Source: CAXXOK01 sp964640955 | GTDB lineage: Bacteria > Bacillota > Clostridia > Christensenellales > Aristaeellaceae | DNA length: 64,000 nt | Reading direction: 5' to 3' | NCBI GenBank assembly: GCA_964640955.1 | Contig: CAZXJI010000002.1 | Coordinates: forward strand, 186,001-250,000 | Part shown: one piece after another, positions 33,012 through 42,442 of the stretch | How positions within the stretch are numbered: position 1 is the first letter of the stretch | How the letters are laid out: each line of letters opens with the position of its first letter | Translations under genes and position numbers: made by a program | The notes under the pieces: generated by a model | Databases searched by the model: none | Told to the model about the DNA's origin: nothing | The model's input: only the letters and a program-made list of their open reading frames with translations

Positions 33012-34949
33012 CTATCGGTTTTCCGGCGTCGACGAGTCGCTTTGCTCACCATTCGCCTTCTTCTTCAAAAGACCGGTGGCGCGGGAACGGTACTGCATGG
33101 GGGACATGCCCGTGACCGCTTTGAACACCTTATAAAAGTAGTTGACGCTGGGAATGCCTACCGACGTGGAGACGGACGATACGGTCGCCGCGGACCCGGA
33201 CAGCAGTTCCTTGGCCAATTGAACGCGTTTTCTGGTTACGTATTCCGTGTAGCCGATACCGCTTTTGCTTTTGAACAGTCGGCTGAGCGTGTAAGTGGAA
33301 ATGTGCATTGAATCCGCCACCGAGGACTGGCACAGGCCGGGGTCGGTGAAATGCGTGTCGATATACTGCACGATGTAGCGCATCAGCTCGTCGGTCTTAT
33401 CGTCGCAGGAAAGCGCTTCGGGCAGCCCGGCCGCCGCGCTTTCGCCCCGCAGGCAATCGGCGTAGGACAGCCGGATGTCGTTCGCCGAAGACACCACCGC
33501 CCCCCTTCGCAGCGCAAAGCCGCTCGGAAACAGCCGGGCAAAGTAATCCTGCAGGAACGCTTCGATCGCCGCTTCCTCGTCTCGGTCGGAAGCGCAAACC
33601 AGCACGGTGGTTCGGGGCGTCGGCAGATCGGTAATGTAGACCTTCGTCGCGTACTCGGAAAGCAGCCGGGTGGTAATCACCGTTCGATGGTTGGTGTCGA
33701 GTGTGCCGCCGAACAGCGTGAAGACGAAATACCGGCCCACGTCCGTGGGAAAGCCGATTCGGCCGGGCACTTCGTCCGCGATGGGCACGCCATAGAGCAT
33801 GTTGCCCAGCAGACAATCTACGATCAGCATGTTCTGCTCGGATATTTCATCGGTCATTCGGTTGATCTCGTCCGAGATGACATCGAACTCGTCGGCGTCG
33901 CGTGAAGCGAGCTTCAGCTTGCCCAGCAGCCGTCTCAGCGGCCTGTAATTGATGTATGCGAGCAGCGTTACGGCAACGGACAGGATGAAGATAAGTATCA
34001 GCATAACCTTCGTCAGGAGTGCGTACAACGTCTGCGCGCCGCCTGCCACCTCGTTGAGCGGAACCGCCAGCAAGAAGAAAAAGCCGGTTGCCGCATCTTT
34101 ATTGACGCCGACGATCAGCTTTTCACCGTGAAACGTCCGGGTGGCGGCAAAAGAATCCTGCCGGCCGATCTCCGACAGAAGTCCCTGCAGCTCCTCCGCT
34201 TGATAATAGGCTGTGCCCATCCATAAAAGCAGCCTTAAATCGCGATCCAGAACGGCGAACTGCACCTGTTCCGGGTTGTTGGCCACCAGCAAGTTCGCGT
34301 CGACGGCGCTCTGATCCAGACTGTAGACCGCTAGCGCCGAGTTGCGGCTCCGGCCCAGCGTAATCCGCACCCCGACCAGCAGCGTCCAGCGAGCGTCCGG
34401 TGCGTTCGGCACATAATAGGCCAGCCGGGCGTCACCGCCGGAAACAAACGACGCGAGGCGTTCTTCTTGCGCAGGGGTATCCTCCAATCCCAGGTAATCG
34501 CTGAGGAACGTCCGGGAGGAAAAAGAGGATTTTCTGGTTAAGAATCGGTCGATATCCTCATAATAGATGCCCAGCAGATCGTTGTTGCTCTGGGCATATT
34601 CCGCGATGGCCTGCACCGCGTTGTACAGGCCGAAGCTGTTTTGCGCTACTTTTTCCGTATCCAGATTTCCGGCGCTTTTTTGAGCGTCCCGGCTGTCGCT
34701 TGCTATCAGATATGCGTTCTTGCAGATCTGGTTGATTTTTTGTGTGAACAGCCCCGCAAACTTTTCCGACGTCTCAAGATACGCGCTTTCATAGCTGCTG
34801 ATCAGCCGCTGATAGGATTGTCTTGAAACCACAAGCATCGCGAAAAGGCTGGGCAGCAAAACCAGTGTTACGCAGATGGAAACGATCTGCGTCAGCAGCT
34901 TGTGACGTTGGATTCCGGTAATAGGGCGAATCCAGCCGTCTCGTTTCAT
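33012..34949 (-). CDS. Membrane-anchored AraC family regulator (YtdP/YesS-like)
   Basis: 645-aa regulator with its own sensor. Helix 1 is at about 18-40, an extracellular Cache-like region of about 250 residues follows, and helix 2 is near 300-330 (VMLILIFILSVAVTLLAYI). A HAMP-like/linker region contains ISDEINRMTDEISEQN. The C-terminal AraC domain (about 530-625) carries VADSMHISTYTLSRLFKSKSG and VSSVSTSVGIPSVNYFYKVFK. It is convergent with the cupin-AraC gene and lies downstream of the seven-gene catabolic operon in the same direction, with its own promoter at 35044-35072. It likely senses an external glycan and switches on the locus. Confidence 0.9.
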   Translation of the reverse strand: MKRDGWIRPITGIQRHKLLTQIVSICVTLVLLPSLFAMLVVSRQSYQRLISSYESAYLETSEKFAGLFTQKINQICKNAYLIASDSRDAQKSAGNLDTEKVAQNSFGLYNAVQAIAEYAQSNNDLLGIYYEDIDRFLTRKSSFSSRTFLSDYLGLEDTPAQEERLASFVSGGDARLAYYVPNAPDARWTLLVGVRITLGRSRNSALAVYSLDQSAVDANLLVANNPEQVQFAVLDRDLRLLLWMGTAYYQAEELQGLLSEIGRQDSFAATRTFHGEKLIVGVNKDAATGFFFLLAVPLNEVAGGAQTLYALLTKVMLILIFILSVAVTLLAYINYRPLRRLLGKLKLASRDADEFDVISDEINRMTDEISEQNMLIVDCLLGNMLYGVPIADEVPGRIGFPTDVGRYFVFTLFGGTLDTNHRTVITTRLLSEYATKVYITDLPTPRTTVLVCASDRDEEAAIEAFLQDYFARLFPSGFALRRGAVVSSANDIRLSYADCLRGESAAAGLPEALSCDDKTDELMRYIVQYIDTHFTDPGLCQSSVADSMHISTYTLSRLFKSKSGIGYTEYVTRKRVQLAKELLSGSAATVSSVSTSVGIPSVNYFYKVFKAVTGMSPMQYRSRATGLLKKKANGEQSDSSTPENR

Positions 34950-35043
34950 ATCCGCTATTCCTTCCTGAGAGAATATAGAGTCCTTTCGTTCCGTGCGCCC
35001 ACGTTCAAAGGGTTGCCCGGCAGTTTTTAAACCTTCTGTTCCG

Positions 35044-35072
35044 ATTTTATCATGTTCGCAAATGCATGTCCA
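35044..35072 (-). promoter_or_regulatory. Promoter of the membrane AraC regulator
   Basis: The minus strand has TGGACA, a 17-nt spacer and TAAAAT preceded by TGA. Predicted leader is about 90 nt. The surrounding gap (34950-35192) also holds small GC-rich hairpins such as 35115-35132 that could end the upstream operon. Confidence 0.7.
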
Positions 35073-35192
35073 ATGCCCGGCGCGGCCGGGAAGGTGTCCC
35101 GGCGGGGAGATGCGCAGGCCTCGCCGCCTGCCCGGGCATACCGCTTCCGCATGGGCGGAACGCTTCGCAAAGCGGATTCAATCCCCGCCCCG

Positions 35193-36842
35193 TTATCCCT
35201 GCCCACCCGCATGCCGGGCGATCTCCTCATTGATCGCATTGCGTATTCGCAGGAGTTGCCGGCCGTCGCGGGGGTACCGGGTCAGGGTAAGCGCGCCTTC
35301 GCTGTCCAGTATGCCTCGTGTCGCCTCCCGGCCGACGAGGCTTTCCAGCAATTGCAGCGCCCCGGCGTCCTGCATGGCCTCATGCATGGACATCAGGCGG
35401 ATGGATTCCTCCGGTTTTCCGTCCTTCCCCGGATAGACCAGAAACGCGTCTCCGGCCGGGTACGCGCCTCCCGCTTCGGTATCCAGATAGGGATCGACAC
35501 CGGCCAGCGAATGATAAGTGTTGTAGTAATTATAGCCCCAATGCAGAAAACCTCGAAGGCGGTATTTCCACATCTGCATTCCCAGCACCCTCGCGCGGGC
35601 AGGCGGCATCATCATAAACCGATTGGTGACTTCCCGCTCCTGACAACAGCAGTAGTATCCCCACAGCGGCGATACGCCCTTTTCCAGAAACGGATCGATG
35701 TGATCCAGGGCAACGACGGGATGTTGTATGCCGCTTTCCCGGAACAGCGCATAGTCGGACAGGGCGTCCATGACGGGGAAGCCGCGAAGCAGGTTTTCTA
35801 CCGATTGCTTGGCCGCCCGATAGCTTTCCAGCTGGTCGGCGGAAGGTTCGTCGGAAATATGGAAAAAGCACCTGTCCTCCAGGCCCCATTCCCGCAGTTT
35901 GCCGGTCAGGGCGGGCAGATATGCCTGCAGGAAACGGGTGTACTCTCCGCCGACAGCCGGGGTATCCCAACCGAAGCGGCGCACGAGGCGCCCATCCTTT
36001 CGGACCATTATTTTGGGCGCGGCTCTGGCGCCCCACTGGGTGAACAGATGCGCCATTTCCAGCCATTGCATGCCGCAGTCGAAAGCCAGCTCCACCCAGC
36101 GTTTGAGCTTGGAAAATTCAAAGGTATAGGTGCCGCCGCGCTCGGCAATATCCACCAGCTGCACGGTGGTGCGTTCTCCGCCCACCCGCGTATCCAGCGC
36201 CGGCGTGATATGCGGGGTGAGCAGCATGTTGCAGCCCCGGCGTGCGGCGGTGCGGACGAAATTCCGAACGATTTCCCAATACCTGTCGGAGAAAACGGGA
36301 ACCCGATAGTAATCCACCAGGCAGTCGGAATGAAACCACTCGGTGTGCATCAGCGCTTGGGCCGGTTGCACGGCGTCGACGACCTGTATGGAAGCCACCG
36401 CGCGGGCCGATTCGGTGCCCTTATCGTCCCGAACGACAATAGCCACCGGATAAGCCCCCGCCCGCGCCTCCGGCGGCAGAGCGATTTCGACCCACAGCGT
36501 TCGCCACACCCCGGGAGGCAGCAGCAAAGGAAGGTCGGCCATATCCGACAATAAATCGGGATACAGGCCCGCTTCTCCGGAAAGATACCCTTCGTCGCAC
36601 GCTTCCGTTTCGCGCGGCACCCGCACCGGAACGCTTTCCACCCGCCGCAGGGACACATACGGCTTAAGAGGCGTGCAGGCTTCTGTCCAGCCGACGAACA
36701 ACTGCCGCCCCGGGTTTTCGAGCGCCACCTGAAAGGAAAGGCTCTCCCCTCGGAGCATGGTGAGTTCAGGCGTTTCGGCGCCGACCCCCCGCCCATCCGA
36801 GAATATCTTCTCCAACGAAGAAAGCACTTTCCACTTGAGCAT
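35193..36842 (-). CDS. DUF4091 domain protein (GH123-like glycosidase)
   Basis: Predicted cytoplasmic glycosidase, 549 aa. An N-terminal beta-sandwich (about 1-150, with LRGESLSFQVAL) precedes a TIM-barrel of the DUF4091 type, related to GH123 beta-N-acetylgalactosaminidases. The adjacent Asp-Glu pair in FFHISDEPS (near 330) matches the catalytic D-E of GH123. Other markers are GWDTPAVGGEYTRFLQAYLP, LHWGYNYYNTYHS and a C-terminal helical segment. ATG 36842 is preferred to 36848 because GGGGAG is 7 nt upstream. No signal peptide. Last gene of the seven-gene operon; likely frees a hexosamine or N-acylhexosamine, inferred from GH123 kinship and the M20 and aminotransferase neighbours. Confidence 0.8.
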   Translation of the reverse strand: MLKWKVLSSLEKIFSDGRGVGAETPELTMLRGESLSFQVALENPGRQLFVGWTEACTPLKPYVSLRRVESVPVRVPRETEACDEGYLSGEAGLYPDLLSDMADLPLLLPPGVWRTLWVEIALPPEARAGAYPVAIVVRDDKGTESARAVASIQVVDAVQPAQALMHTEWFHSDCLVDYYRVPVFSDRYWEIVRNFVRTAARRGCNMLLTPHITPALDTRVGGERTTVQLVDIAERGGTYTFEFSKLKRWVELAFDCGMQWLEMAHLFTQWGARAAPKIMVRKDGRLVRRFGWDTPAVGGEYTRFLQAYLPALTGKLREWGLEDRCFFHISDEPSADQLESYRAAKQSVENLLRGFPVMDALSDYALFRESGIQHPVVALDHIDPFLEKGVSPLWGYYCCCQEREVTNRFMMMPPARARVLGMQMWKYRLRGFLHWGYNYYNTYHSLAGVDPYLDTEAGGAYPAGDAFLVYPGKDGKPEESIRLMSMHEAMQDAGALQLLESLVGREATRGILDSEGALTLTRYPRDGRQLLRIRNAINEEIARHAGGQG

Positions 36843-36893
36843 AATCATACTCCCCGTGTCCTGTCGCAGGTCCCGTCGCGCGTGTTCGTGGTG

Positions 36894-38078
36894 TCAAGTT
36901 TTCCACGTCTCGCCCGCCCGCAGCCCGAAAGAGGCCATCCATGCCACGGCCAGCGGAAGAACGTCCTCGTCTACCCTGAATCGGCCGTTATGGTGCGCGA
37001 CATCCGTCTGTTTCGCGGGGTCCGCGATGCCGACCTGCCCGTAAAAGTACGGGGCGATGACGCCGTAATTGGCAAAATCGTCGCCCAGCATCATGGTCTT
37101 CTGCGGGCCGATCCTGTCGCTCGCCGCCAGTCCTTCCGCGCTGGCGCGGGCAAGCGCGCAGGCGCGCTGGTCGTTGACGACGGGGTCGCTCATGCGCCTG
37201 TTTTCAATCTCTGCCGTGCAGCCGTACAAGGCGGCGGCATGCTGCGCATCCTTCTCAAGCAGTTCGGAAACGCGCATGCGCGTCTCCTCGTTCAGCGTCC
37301 GGAAGGTGCCTTTCAGCTCGGCCTCGCCGGCGATCACATTGCCCGCTTTGCCGGCCTGGAAGCTGCCGACCGTCACCAGGGCGTGCTCCATGGGAGACAG
37401 ACGGCGCGACACGATGGACTGGAGCGCGGATACGACGGCCGCGCCCGCCGCCACCGCGTCGGCGCATTTTTCAGGCGTCGCGCCGTGCCCGCCCCGGCCG
37501 TGGACCCTGACGGTGAACATATTCACCGCCGCGCTGACCGTAATCGGGGACAGGTGCAGCGTCCCGCTCGGGTAGGGGCTCCACAGATGCAGCGCGAAAA
37601 AGATGTCCACGTCGTTCACGAGCCCGGTGGCGATCACATCGTCCGCTCCGGCCTCGCCCTCCTCCGCAGGCTGAAAGATAATCTTCACCACCCCGTGGAG
37701 TTCGGCGCGATGATTCCGAAGGATCCGGGCCGCCCCCAGGCCGACGGCCATGTGCGCGTCATGGCCGCAGGCGTGCATAACGCCCGCGTTTTCGGAAGCG
37801 AAGGGCAGCCCCGTTTCCTCCTGTATGGGCAGCGCGTCCGTTTCGCAGCGCAGGCCTACCACCGCGCCGCCTTTTTCGCCCGTGATCACGGCCACGGTGA
37901 TGTTTTCCTTCGGAGAGAAATACGGTATCTTCATCTCACCGAGCATTTCCCGAATGATCCGGTTTGTTTGAATCTCATGCCTGGAGAGCTCCGGAAAACG
38001 GTGGAAGCGCCGGTACGCGTTTTGAACGTACGGACGCAGTTCATCGGCTTCCGCCTTGATCGCGGCGTTTGAGAACAT
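36894..38078 (-). CDS. M20 family amidohydrolase
   Basis: Metal-dependent N-acyl amidohydrolase, 394 aa, the usual M20D length. Metal ligands are in CGHDAHMA (C104, H106, D107) and QPAEEGEAG (E139, E140). The dimerization domain has HGRGGHGATPE, and a last His is in VAHHNGRFRVDED. The start is ATG 38078 with GAGGTG upstream. It lies 51 nt before the DUF4091 gene. M20D members usually cleave N-acyl amino acids; in this operon it could remove an N-acyl group from an amino sugar, which is inference. Confidence 0.92.
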   Translation of the reverse strand: MFSNAAIKAEADELRPYVQNAYRRFHRFPELSRHEIQTNRIIREMLGEMKIPYFSPKENITVAVITGEKGGAVVGLRCETDALPIQEETGLPFASENAGVMHACGHDAHMAVGLGAARILRNHRAELHGVVKIIFQPAEEGEAGADDVIATGLVNDVDIFFALHLWSPYPSGTLHLSPITVSAAVNMFTVRVHGRGGHGATPEKCADAVAAGAAVVSALQSIVSRRLSPMEHALVTVGSFQAGKAGNVIAGEAELKGTFRTLNEETRMRVSELLEKDAQHAAALYGCTAEIENRRMSDPVVNDQRACALARASAEGLAASDRIGPQKTMMLGDDFANYGVIAPYFYGQVGIADPAKQTDVAHHNGRFRVDEDVLPLAVAWMASFGLRAGETWKT

Positions 38079-38125
38079 CGTGTCACCTCGTTTGGTTGGT
38101 TGGGGGAGCGCATCCGTCGCAGCGT

Positions 38126-38980
38126 TCAGGTCTCGCGCACGTCTTCTTCCCGTCCGGACTGCAGGGACCGACGAAGTGCCGCAAGATAGCGTACGGGCGC
38201 GACGAGCTCCTCCGCCCGGTTGGGCGCGCCTGTCCGCATCCGATAGAGAAAATCCTGCAGGCCCTTTTCGTAGATTTGGTCGAAACGGAATCGGACCCGA
38301 ATGATGTCCTCCGGCGTAAAAAGCTCGCCGTAGGATGACCGGCAATCCGACATATGGACCGAAACGATCAAATCACGATATCGGACCAGCGCGACGAGGC
38401 TTTCTTTCTGCCTGAGCGCAAGGACCGTTTGCGCGTCGCAGCCGAATACTTCGCAGGTCAGGCTCATGGCGTGCGGGCCGTAGAAAAGGACGCCGCCGTA
38501 GGGACTGTCGGGATGTCCCATATAGTTAAGATTTCCCGCCAGCGCCCTGCTTTCCCTCCGTACGGTGCGGAAGGTTTCGCCGAAAGCCCGGACGCCCGCG
38601 CAGAAGCGGCAGGTCGATCCGCCCGTCAGGACAAGCCCGTTTTGATCCGCCAGCCTCAGCAGCGCACGGGCCTCGGCCGCTTCGGCGGTGAAGGGCTTGT
38701 CCAACCATACGTGCCTGCCGGCCGCGAGCGCCTTTGCCGCCGGTTCGAAGTGCCTGTCCGCCAGACGATAGCAAATCATGACCGCGTCGACGTGGCGCAG
38801 CAGCTCCTCCGGAGTGGCGCAAACCTGTGCGATGCCGAACCGTTCGGCCAGTTTTTGCCCCTCGCCGTCGCCCTCGTCGAGCACGGCGGCGGGGAAGGCG
38901 TTGCTTTTCGCGGTCTGCAGCAGTTTGGCGAACGTGGCCGCGTGGGTGCTTTCCGTTCCGATCAAGCCGATTCGAAGCAT
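38126..38980 (-). CDS. Gfo/Idh/MocA family oxidoreductase
   Basis: NAD(P)-dependent sugar dehydrogenase-like protein, 284 aa, shorter than the usual 330-370. The Rossmann start GLIGTESTHAATFAKLL lacks the classic GxGxxG; the substrate-side Lys motif is WLDKPFT (K95). The C-terminal beta-sheet domain is reduced. It lies 47 nt upstream of the M20 gene. Such enzymes oxidise sugars, inositols or glycosides; which one is used here is unknown. Confidence 0.85.
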   Translation of the reverse strand: MLRIGLIGTESTHAATFAKLLQTAKSNAFPAAVLDEGDGEGQKLAERFGIAQVCATPEELLRHVDAVMICYRLADRHFEPAAKALAAGRHVWLDKPFTAEAAEARALLRLADQNGLVLTGGSTCRFCAGVRAFGETFRTVRRESRALAGNLNYMGHPDSPYGGVLFYGPHAMSLTCEVFGCDAQTVLALRQKESLVALVRYRDLIVSVHMSDCRSSYGELFTPEDIIRVRFRFDQIYEKGLQDFLYRMRTGAPNRAEELVAPVRYLAALRRSLQSGREEDVRET

Positions 38981-39005
38981 AGCGCCAGAGTCCTTTCCGG
39001 AGCGC

Positions 39006-40262
39006 TTATGGGAATATCGGGCGGAAACGCTTGGCCGCCACCAGCCGTTTGAGCGCCACCATATAAGCTCCGGTGCGCATGGGCACCTGCTGCTGCGCGG
39101 TCGTTTCCATCACCTCATGGTAGGCTTTCAGCAGCACCTTTTCAAGCATCGAATTGACCTGATCGATGTCCCACATGAGCATTTGAATATTTTGCACCCA
39201 TTCGAAGTAGGATACGATAACGCCTCCGGCGTTCGCCAGGACGTCGGGAACCAACATCACGCCGCGCTCTTTCAGGATCTGATCGGCCTGAACGGTCGTG
39301 GGGCCGTTGGCCGCTTCCACGATGATTTTCGCCTTGACGTCCCGGGCGATCTCCTCCGTCACCTGATTCTCCAGCGCGGCGGGGATCAGAACGTCGCAGT
39401 CCGATGTCAGCACCGTACGGTTATCGACGTTCTGCGTGCCGGCAGCCCGAAAGTCGCACAGTCGGCCGCCGTTGGCGACAAAAGCCAGAATATCCCGGAC
39501 GGGCAGGCCGTCCGCATTGAGCAGACCGCCGCTGACATCGCTCAGGGCGATGATTTTGCAGCCTTTCTCATTCAACAGCCCGGCGGCCGTTCCCCCCACG
39601 TTGCCCACGCCCTGAATGGCGATGCGCGTATGGGTCGGGTCCATCATTCTGCGTTTGAGCGTTTCGAGGGTCACCAGCATCACGCCACGCCCCGTGGCTT
39701 CCCTGCGGCCCAGCGAACCGCCGATTTCGACCGGCTTGCCCGTAACGACGTCCGGCACCGTATGGCCGACCAGCATGCTGTAGGTATCCATGATCAGGCC
39801 CATGGTTTCGGCGTTCGTGTTTACGTCGGGCGCGGGAATATCCTTGTCCGGTCCGATGATGGGGAGAATCATGGCGGTATACCGGCGGGTCAGGCGCTGC
39901 AGTTCCTTCCGGTTGAGCTTCGCGGGGTCCACCTTGACGGCTCCTTTCCCGCCCCCGTAGGGAATGTTGACGACCGCACACTTGATGGTCATCCACGCCG
40001 CCAGCGCTTTCACCTCGTCGATGTCGACATCGGGATGAAAGCGAATGCCCCCTTTGCAGGGGCCGCGCAGCGACGAATGCTGCACCCGGTATCCGTCGAA
40101 CACCTGAATGCTCCCGTCGTCCATTTCGACCGGCACGGAAACCTTCAGTTCCCGCTCCGTATGCTCCAGCGTGACATACTCCCTGTGCTCATAGCCCAGC
40201 CGTGTGGCTGCGTCCCGCAGAATGGTCAGCATATTGTCATATGGATTGTACGCCTTATTCAT
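39006..40262 (-). CDS. gdhA: Glutamate dehydrogenase (Glu/Leu/Phe/Val family)
   Basis: Amino-acid dehydrogenase, 418 aa. Catalytic lysines are in GPCKGGIRFHP (K70), MTIKCAVVN (K94) and PYGGGKGAVK (K106). The nucleotide-binding fold has IQGVGNVGGTAAG. The substrate-pocket segment and length fit the hexameric bacterial glutamate dehydrogenases. ATG 40262 has GAGGTG 9 nt upstream; the in-frame GTG at 40274 overlaps that site. Placed in a catabolic operon with a DegT aminotransferase, it likely recycles glutamate to 2-oxoglutarate and ammonia. A branched-chain or phenylalanine dehydrogenase is less likely. Confidence 0.9.
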   Translation of the reverse strand: MNKAYNPYDNMLTILRDAATRLGYEHREYVTLEHTERELKVSVPVEMDDGSIQVFDGYRVQHSSLRGPCKGGIRFHPDVDIDEVKALAAWMTIKCAVVNIPYGGGKGAVKVDPAKLNRKELQRLTRRYTAMILPIIGPDKDIPAPDVNTNAETMGLIMDTYSMLVGHTVPDVVTGKPVEIGGSLGRREATGRGVMLVTLETLKRRMMDPTHTRIAIQGVGNVGGTAAGLLNEKGCKIIALSDVSGGLLNADGLPVRDILAFVANGGRLCDFRAAGTQNVDNRTVLTSDCDVLIPAALENQVTEEIARDVKAKIIVEAANGPTTVQADQILKERGVMLVPDVLANAGGVIVSYFEWVQNIQMLMWDIDQVNSMLEKVLLKAYHEVMETTAQQQVPMRTGAYMVALKRLVAAKRFRPIFP

Positions 40263-40285
40263 GCTTCTGTACACCTCTCATGCCG

Positions 40286-41401
40286 TTAAATCGTCCACGT
40301 CGCGCTTGTTCCCGGCGATTCAGGGGTCGCATACGCCTCCCGCCGGGAGGAGGCGTCCTGCGCTAGAAAATCACGGACGAACGCATCGTCGTTCAAAGAA
40401 GGATAGGCGTCGTACACACGGTCGATTTCCCCCTTCTGGCCCGGGGACAGCTTTTCGTCGGGATTCAGGCACCACGTTCCCCGCATAAGTCCCTGGCGGC
40501 ACAGTACTGCGTGCACGCCTGCGATACACCCCCTAAAGCCGTTTGCCGCGTCGAAGAAGGCGCCGTTGCAGTCCGTAACGGCGGCGGCCAGCGATAGCAT
40601 CTCATCCGGTACGGCGGCGTTGGGAATCGACGCCCTGATCGCGTCGAACGTCCGCACCGCCGTGCGCGTCCAAACCGACCAATGCCCCAAAAGACCTCCG
40701 ACAAAGCGCTTTTCGACCGTTTTTCCATGAACGCGAAAGCGATAGGGCGTCAGCAGATCGAAGACGATATGATCGTCGTTGCCGGTATACAGGGCCACCT
40801 CTTCCGCACGGCTGGAAAAAGCGCAGCCCCGCACGAGATCAAGCGTCTGATATCGGTCAAAGGCGGCGGCTTTGACGGCGACAACGCCCGGAATGCCGCA
40901 CAGCGCCTTCCAGTAGTCAAAACTCAGGCGCCGTCCTCCTACCGCGCTTTGCAAATAGAATCCGATCACCGGCATCACCCGCGCCACGGCGCGGGTGCGT
41001 CGGAGCAAGGTTTCCTCATCCGAGTCGTTCAATCCTCCCGGGCTGAGGAGCACGGCATCGTAACCGAGCGCCGCGGAAAGCCCAGCCTCGGAAACCGCCT
41101 GCGCTTCCGGGCCGCACGCACCCGCGATGCGGACGATGGTTTTCCCCGTGCGTTTTTCAAAAAGGTCGACCTCATCGGCCGCCACACGCAGCACGCGTTC
41201 CAGGAGATGATAGCGCGGCTCCCTGATCTCGAACTGCGTCGTATGGACGGCCGCCGCGATGCCGCCGGCGCCCGCCGTCAGATAGTACCGGATCAGTCGG
41301 CGCTGAACAGCTTCGTCAAAGTGGCGCTCGGCATTCAGCGCCAGCGGAATTGCCGGAATGACCGTCCCGGCTTGCAGAACCTGAAGCGCCTTCCCGCGCA
41401 T
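40286..41401 (-). CDS. Dihydrodipicolinate synthase family lyase
   Basis: Class I aldolase/lyase of the DapA/NanA superfamily, 371 aa; longer than DapA (about 290) because of a C-terminal extension of about 80 residues. The TIM-barrel core has the Tyr in GFYLQSAVGG (Y149) and the Schiff-base Lys in GVVAVKAAAFDRY (K177). The start ATG 41401 comes one base after the stop of the upstream gene, with GGGAAGG upstream. Family members cleave 2-keto-3-deoxy sugar acids or sialic acids; the operon suggests the former, as inference. Confidence 0.85.
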   Translation of the reverse strand: MRGKALQVLQAGTVIPAIPLALNAERHFDEAVQRRLIRYYLTAGAGGIAAAVHTTQFEIREPRYHLLERVLRVAADEVDLFEKRTGKTIVRIAGACGPEAQAVSEAGLSAALGYDAVLLSPGGLNDSDEETLLRRTRAVARVMPVIGFYLQSAVGGRRLSFDYWKALCGIPGVVAVKAAAFDRYQTLDLVRGCAFSSRAEEVALYTGNDDHIVFDLLTPYRFRVHGKTVEKRFVGGLLGHWSVWTRTAVRTFDAIRASIPNAAVPDEMLSLAAAVTDCNGAFFDAANGFRGCIAGVHAVLCRQGLMRGTWCLNPDEKLSPGQKGEIDRVYDAYPSLNDDAFVRDFLAQDASSRREAYATPESPGTSATWTI

Positions 41402-41402
41402 A

Positions 41403-42419
41403 TCAATAAACACCTTCCCTTTCCTCAAAGTGCGTCGGTTTATCAAGCGTCCTGCTGCCGGAAAGCAGCCATTCGGCCTGCCAGGCGATCAGCGTATCCA
41501 GCGATACGGCGGGGTAACCGAAGAGCGCATGCATCTTGGAAGCGTCGTTCAGCAGCGCGCCGGCCTCTGCCTCTCCTTCGAAAAGGCAGGTTTTGCCCAG
41601 AAGCGCGGCAAGGCGGCGCGCCGTTTTTTCTACGCTGACCGTTTCAGGCCCCGTTACGTTCAGGCGGAATACCTCCGCGGTGCAGGCGGGCAGCATCCGC
41701 AGCGCCGCTTCGTTGGCCGATCCCTGCCAGATGCAGTTGAAGCACGGCATGCTCAGCGAAACCGGCTCGCCCCCGCCTATCCGCCTGGCGATGTCGAAGA
41801 GCACGCCGTAACGCAGATCGACCGCATAGTTGAGCCGCAGGATGCCGACGCGCGTTCCGTACGTTTGGGCTGCATACTCAAACATTCTTTCCCGCGCAAG
41901 GCAGCTCATGCCGTAATCGCCCACGGGGGAAGGGCGAACGTTTTCATCCGCCCCGCCCGCCTGCAGCGGGCGTTTCGGGTATACGTTGCCGCTTGAAAAC
42001 ACGACGATCCTCGAGGCTTTGAAGCGCTCGGCCACGCGCGAGGGCAGCCATGCGTTCATGGCCCATGTCAGCGCCTCCTGCCCCAGCGTGCCAAACTTTC
42101 GACCCGCCATATAAACAACGTTCTCGCAGTTCGGAAGGGCCGGGAGCGCGTCCTGCGCCATCAGATCGCAGCGGATCAGTTCAACGCCGCTTTTTTTGAG
42201 CCATTCGGCGGCGCCGGCGTCGCTGAAGCGTGAAACGGCAATCACACGATCCTTGCGGCCCGCCGCCCTCAGCGCGTTCAACGCCAGCACGGCGAGCGAC
42301 GGCCCCATTTTTCCGCCCGCGCCGAGGAGCATGATATCGCCTTTCCAGCAGGCCATATCCCGTATCAGGGCGTCGGAAGGGGTGGTGAGCAGGGTATCCA
42401 GTTTTTCTTCCGTCCACAT
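41403..42419 (-). CDS. NAD-dependent epimerase/dehydratase-like protein lacking the catalytic Lys
   Basis: Extended SDR-fold protein, 338 aa. The Rossmann motif is LLGAGGKMG (33-39), the Ser/Thr-type strand is VVFSSGNVYP, and the active-site Tyr is Y169 in DYGMSCLARE. In YxxxK enzymes the fourth residue after Tyr is Lys; here it is Cys173, read directly from TGC. This may alter or abolish ordinary SDR chemistry. ATG 42419 has GGAAGG upstream. It is coupled (1 nt) to the DapA-like gene and lies 23 nt after the aminotransferase gene. Confidence 0.85.
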   Translation of the reverse strand: MWTEEKLDTLLTTPSDALIRDMACWKGDIMLLGAGGKMGPSLAVLALNALRAAGRKDRVIAVSRFSDAGAAEWLKKSGVELIRCDLMAQDALPALPNCENVVYMAGRKFGTLGQEALTWAMNAWLPSRVAERFKASRIVVFSSGNVYPKRPLQAGGADENVRPSPVGDYGMSCLARERMFEYAAQTYGTRVGILRLNYAVDLRYGVLFDIARRIGGGEPVSLSMPCFNCIWQGSANEAALRMLPACTAEVFRLNVTGPETVSVEKTARRLAALLGKTCLFEGEAEAGALLNDASKMHALFGYPAVSLDTLIAWQAEWLLSGSRTLDKPTHFEEREGVY

Positions 42420-42442
42420 CGCGGCGTTTCCTTCCTCTCCGT

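Noticed and set aside
35101..35192. GC-rich hairpins after the DUF4091 gene as a definite terminator
   Set aside because: Stems are only about 6 bp and there is no T run on the minus strand.
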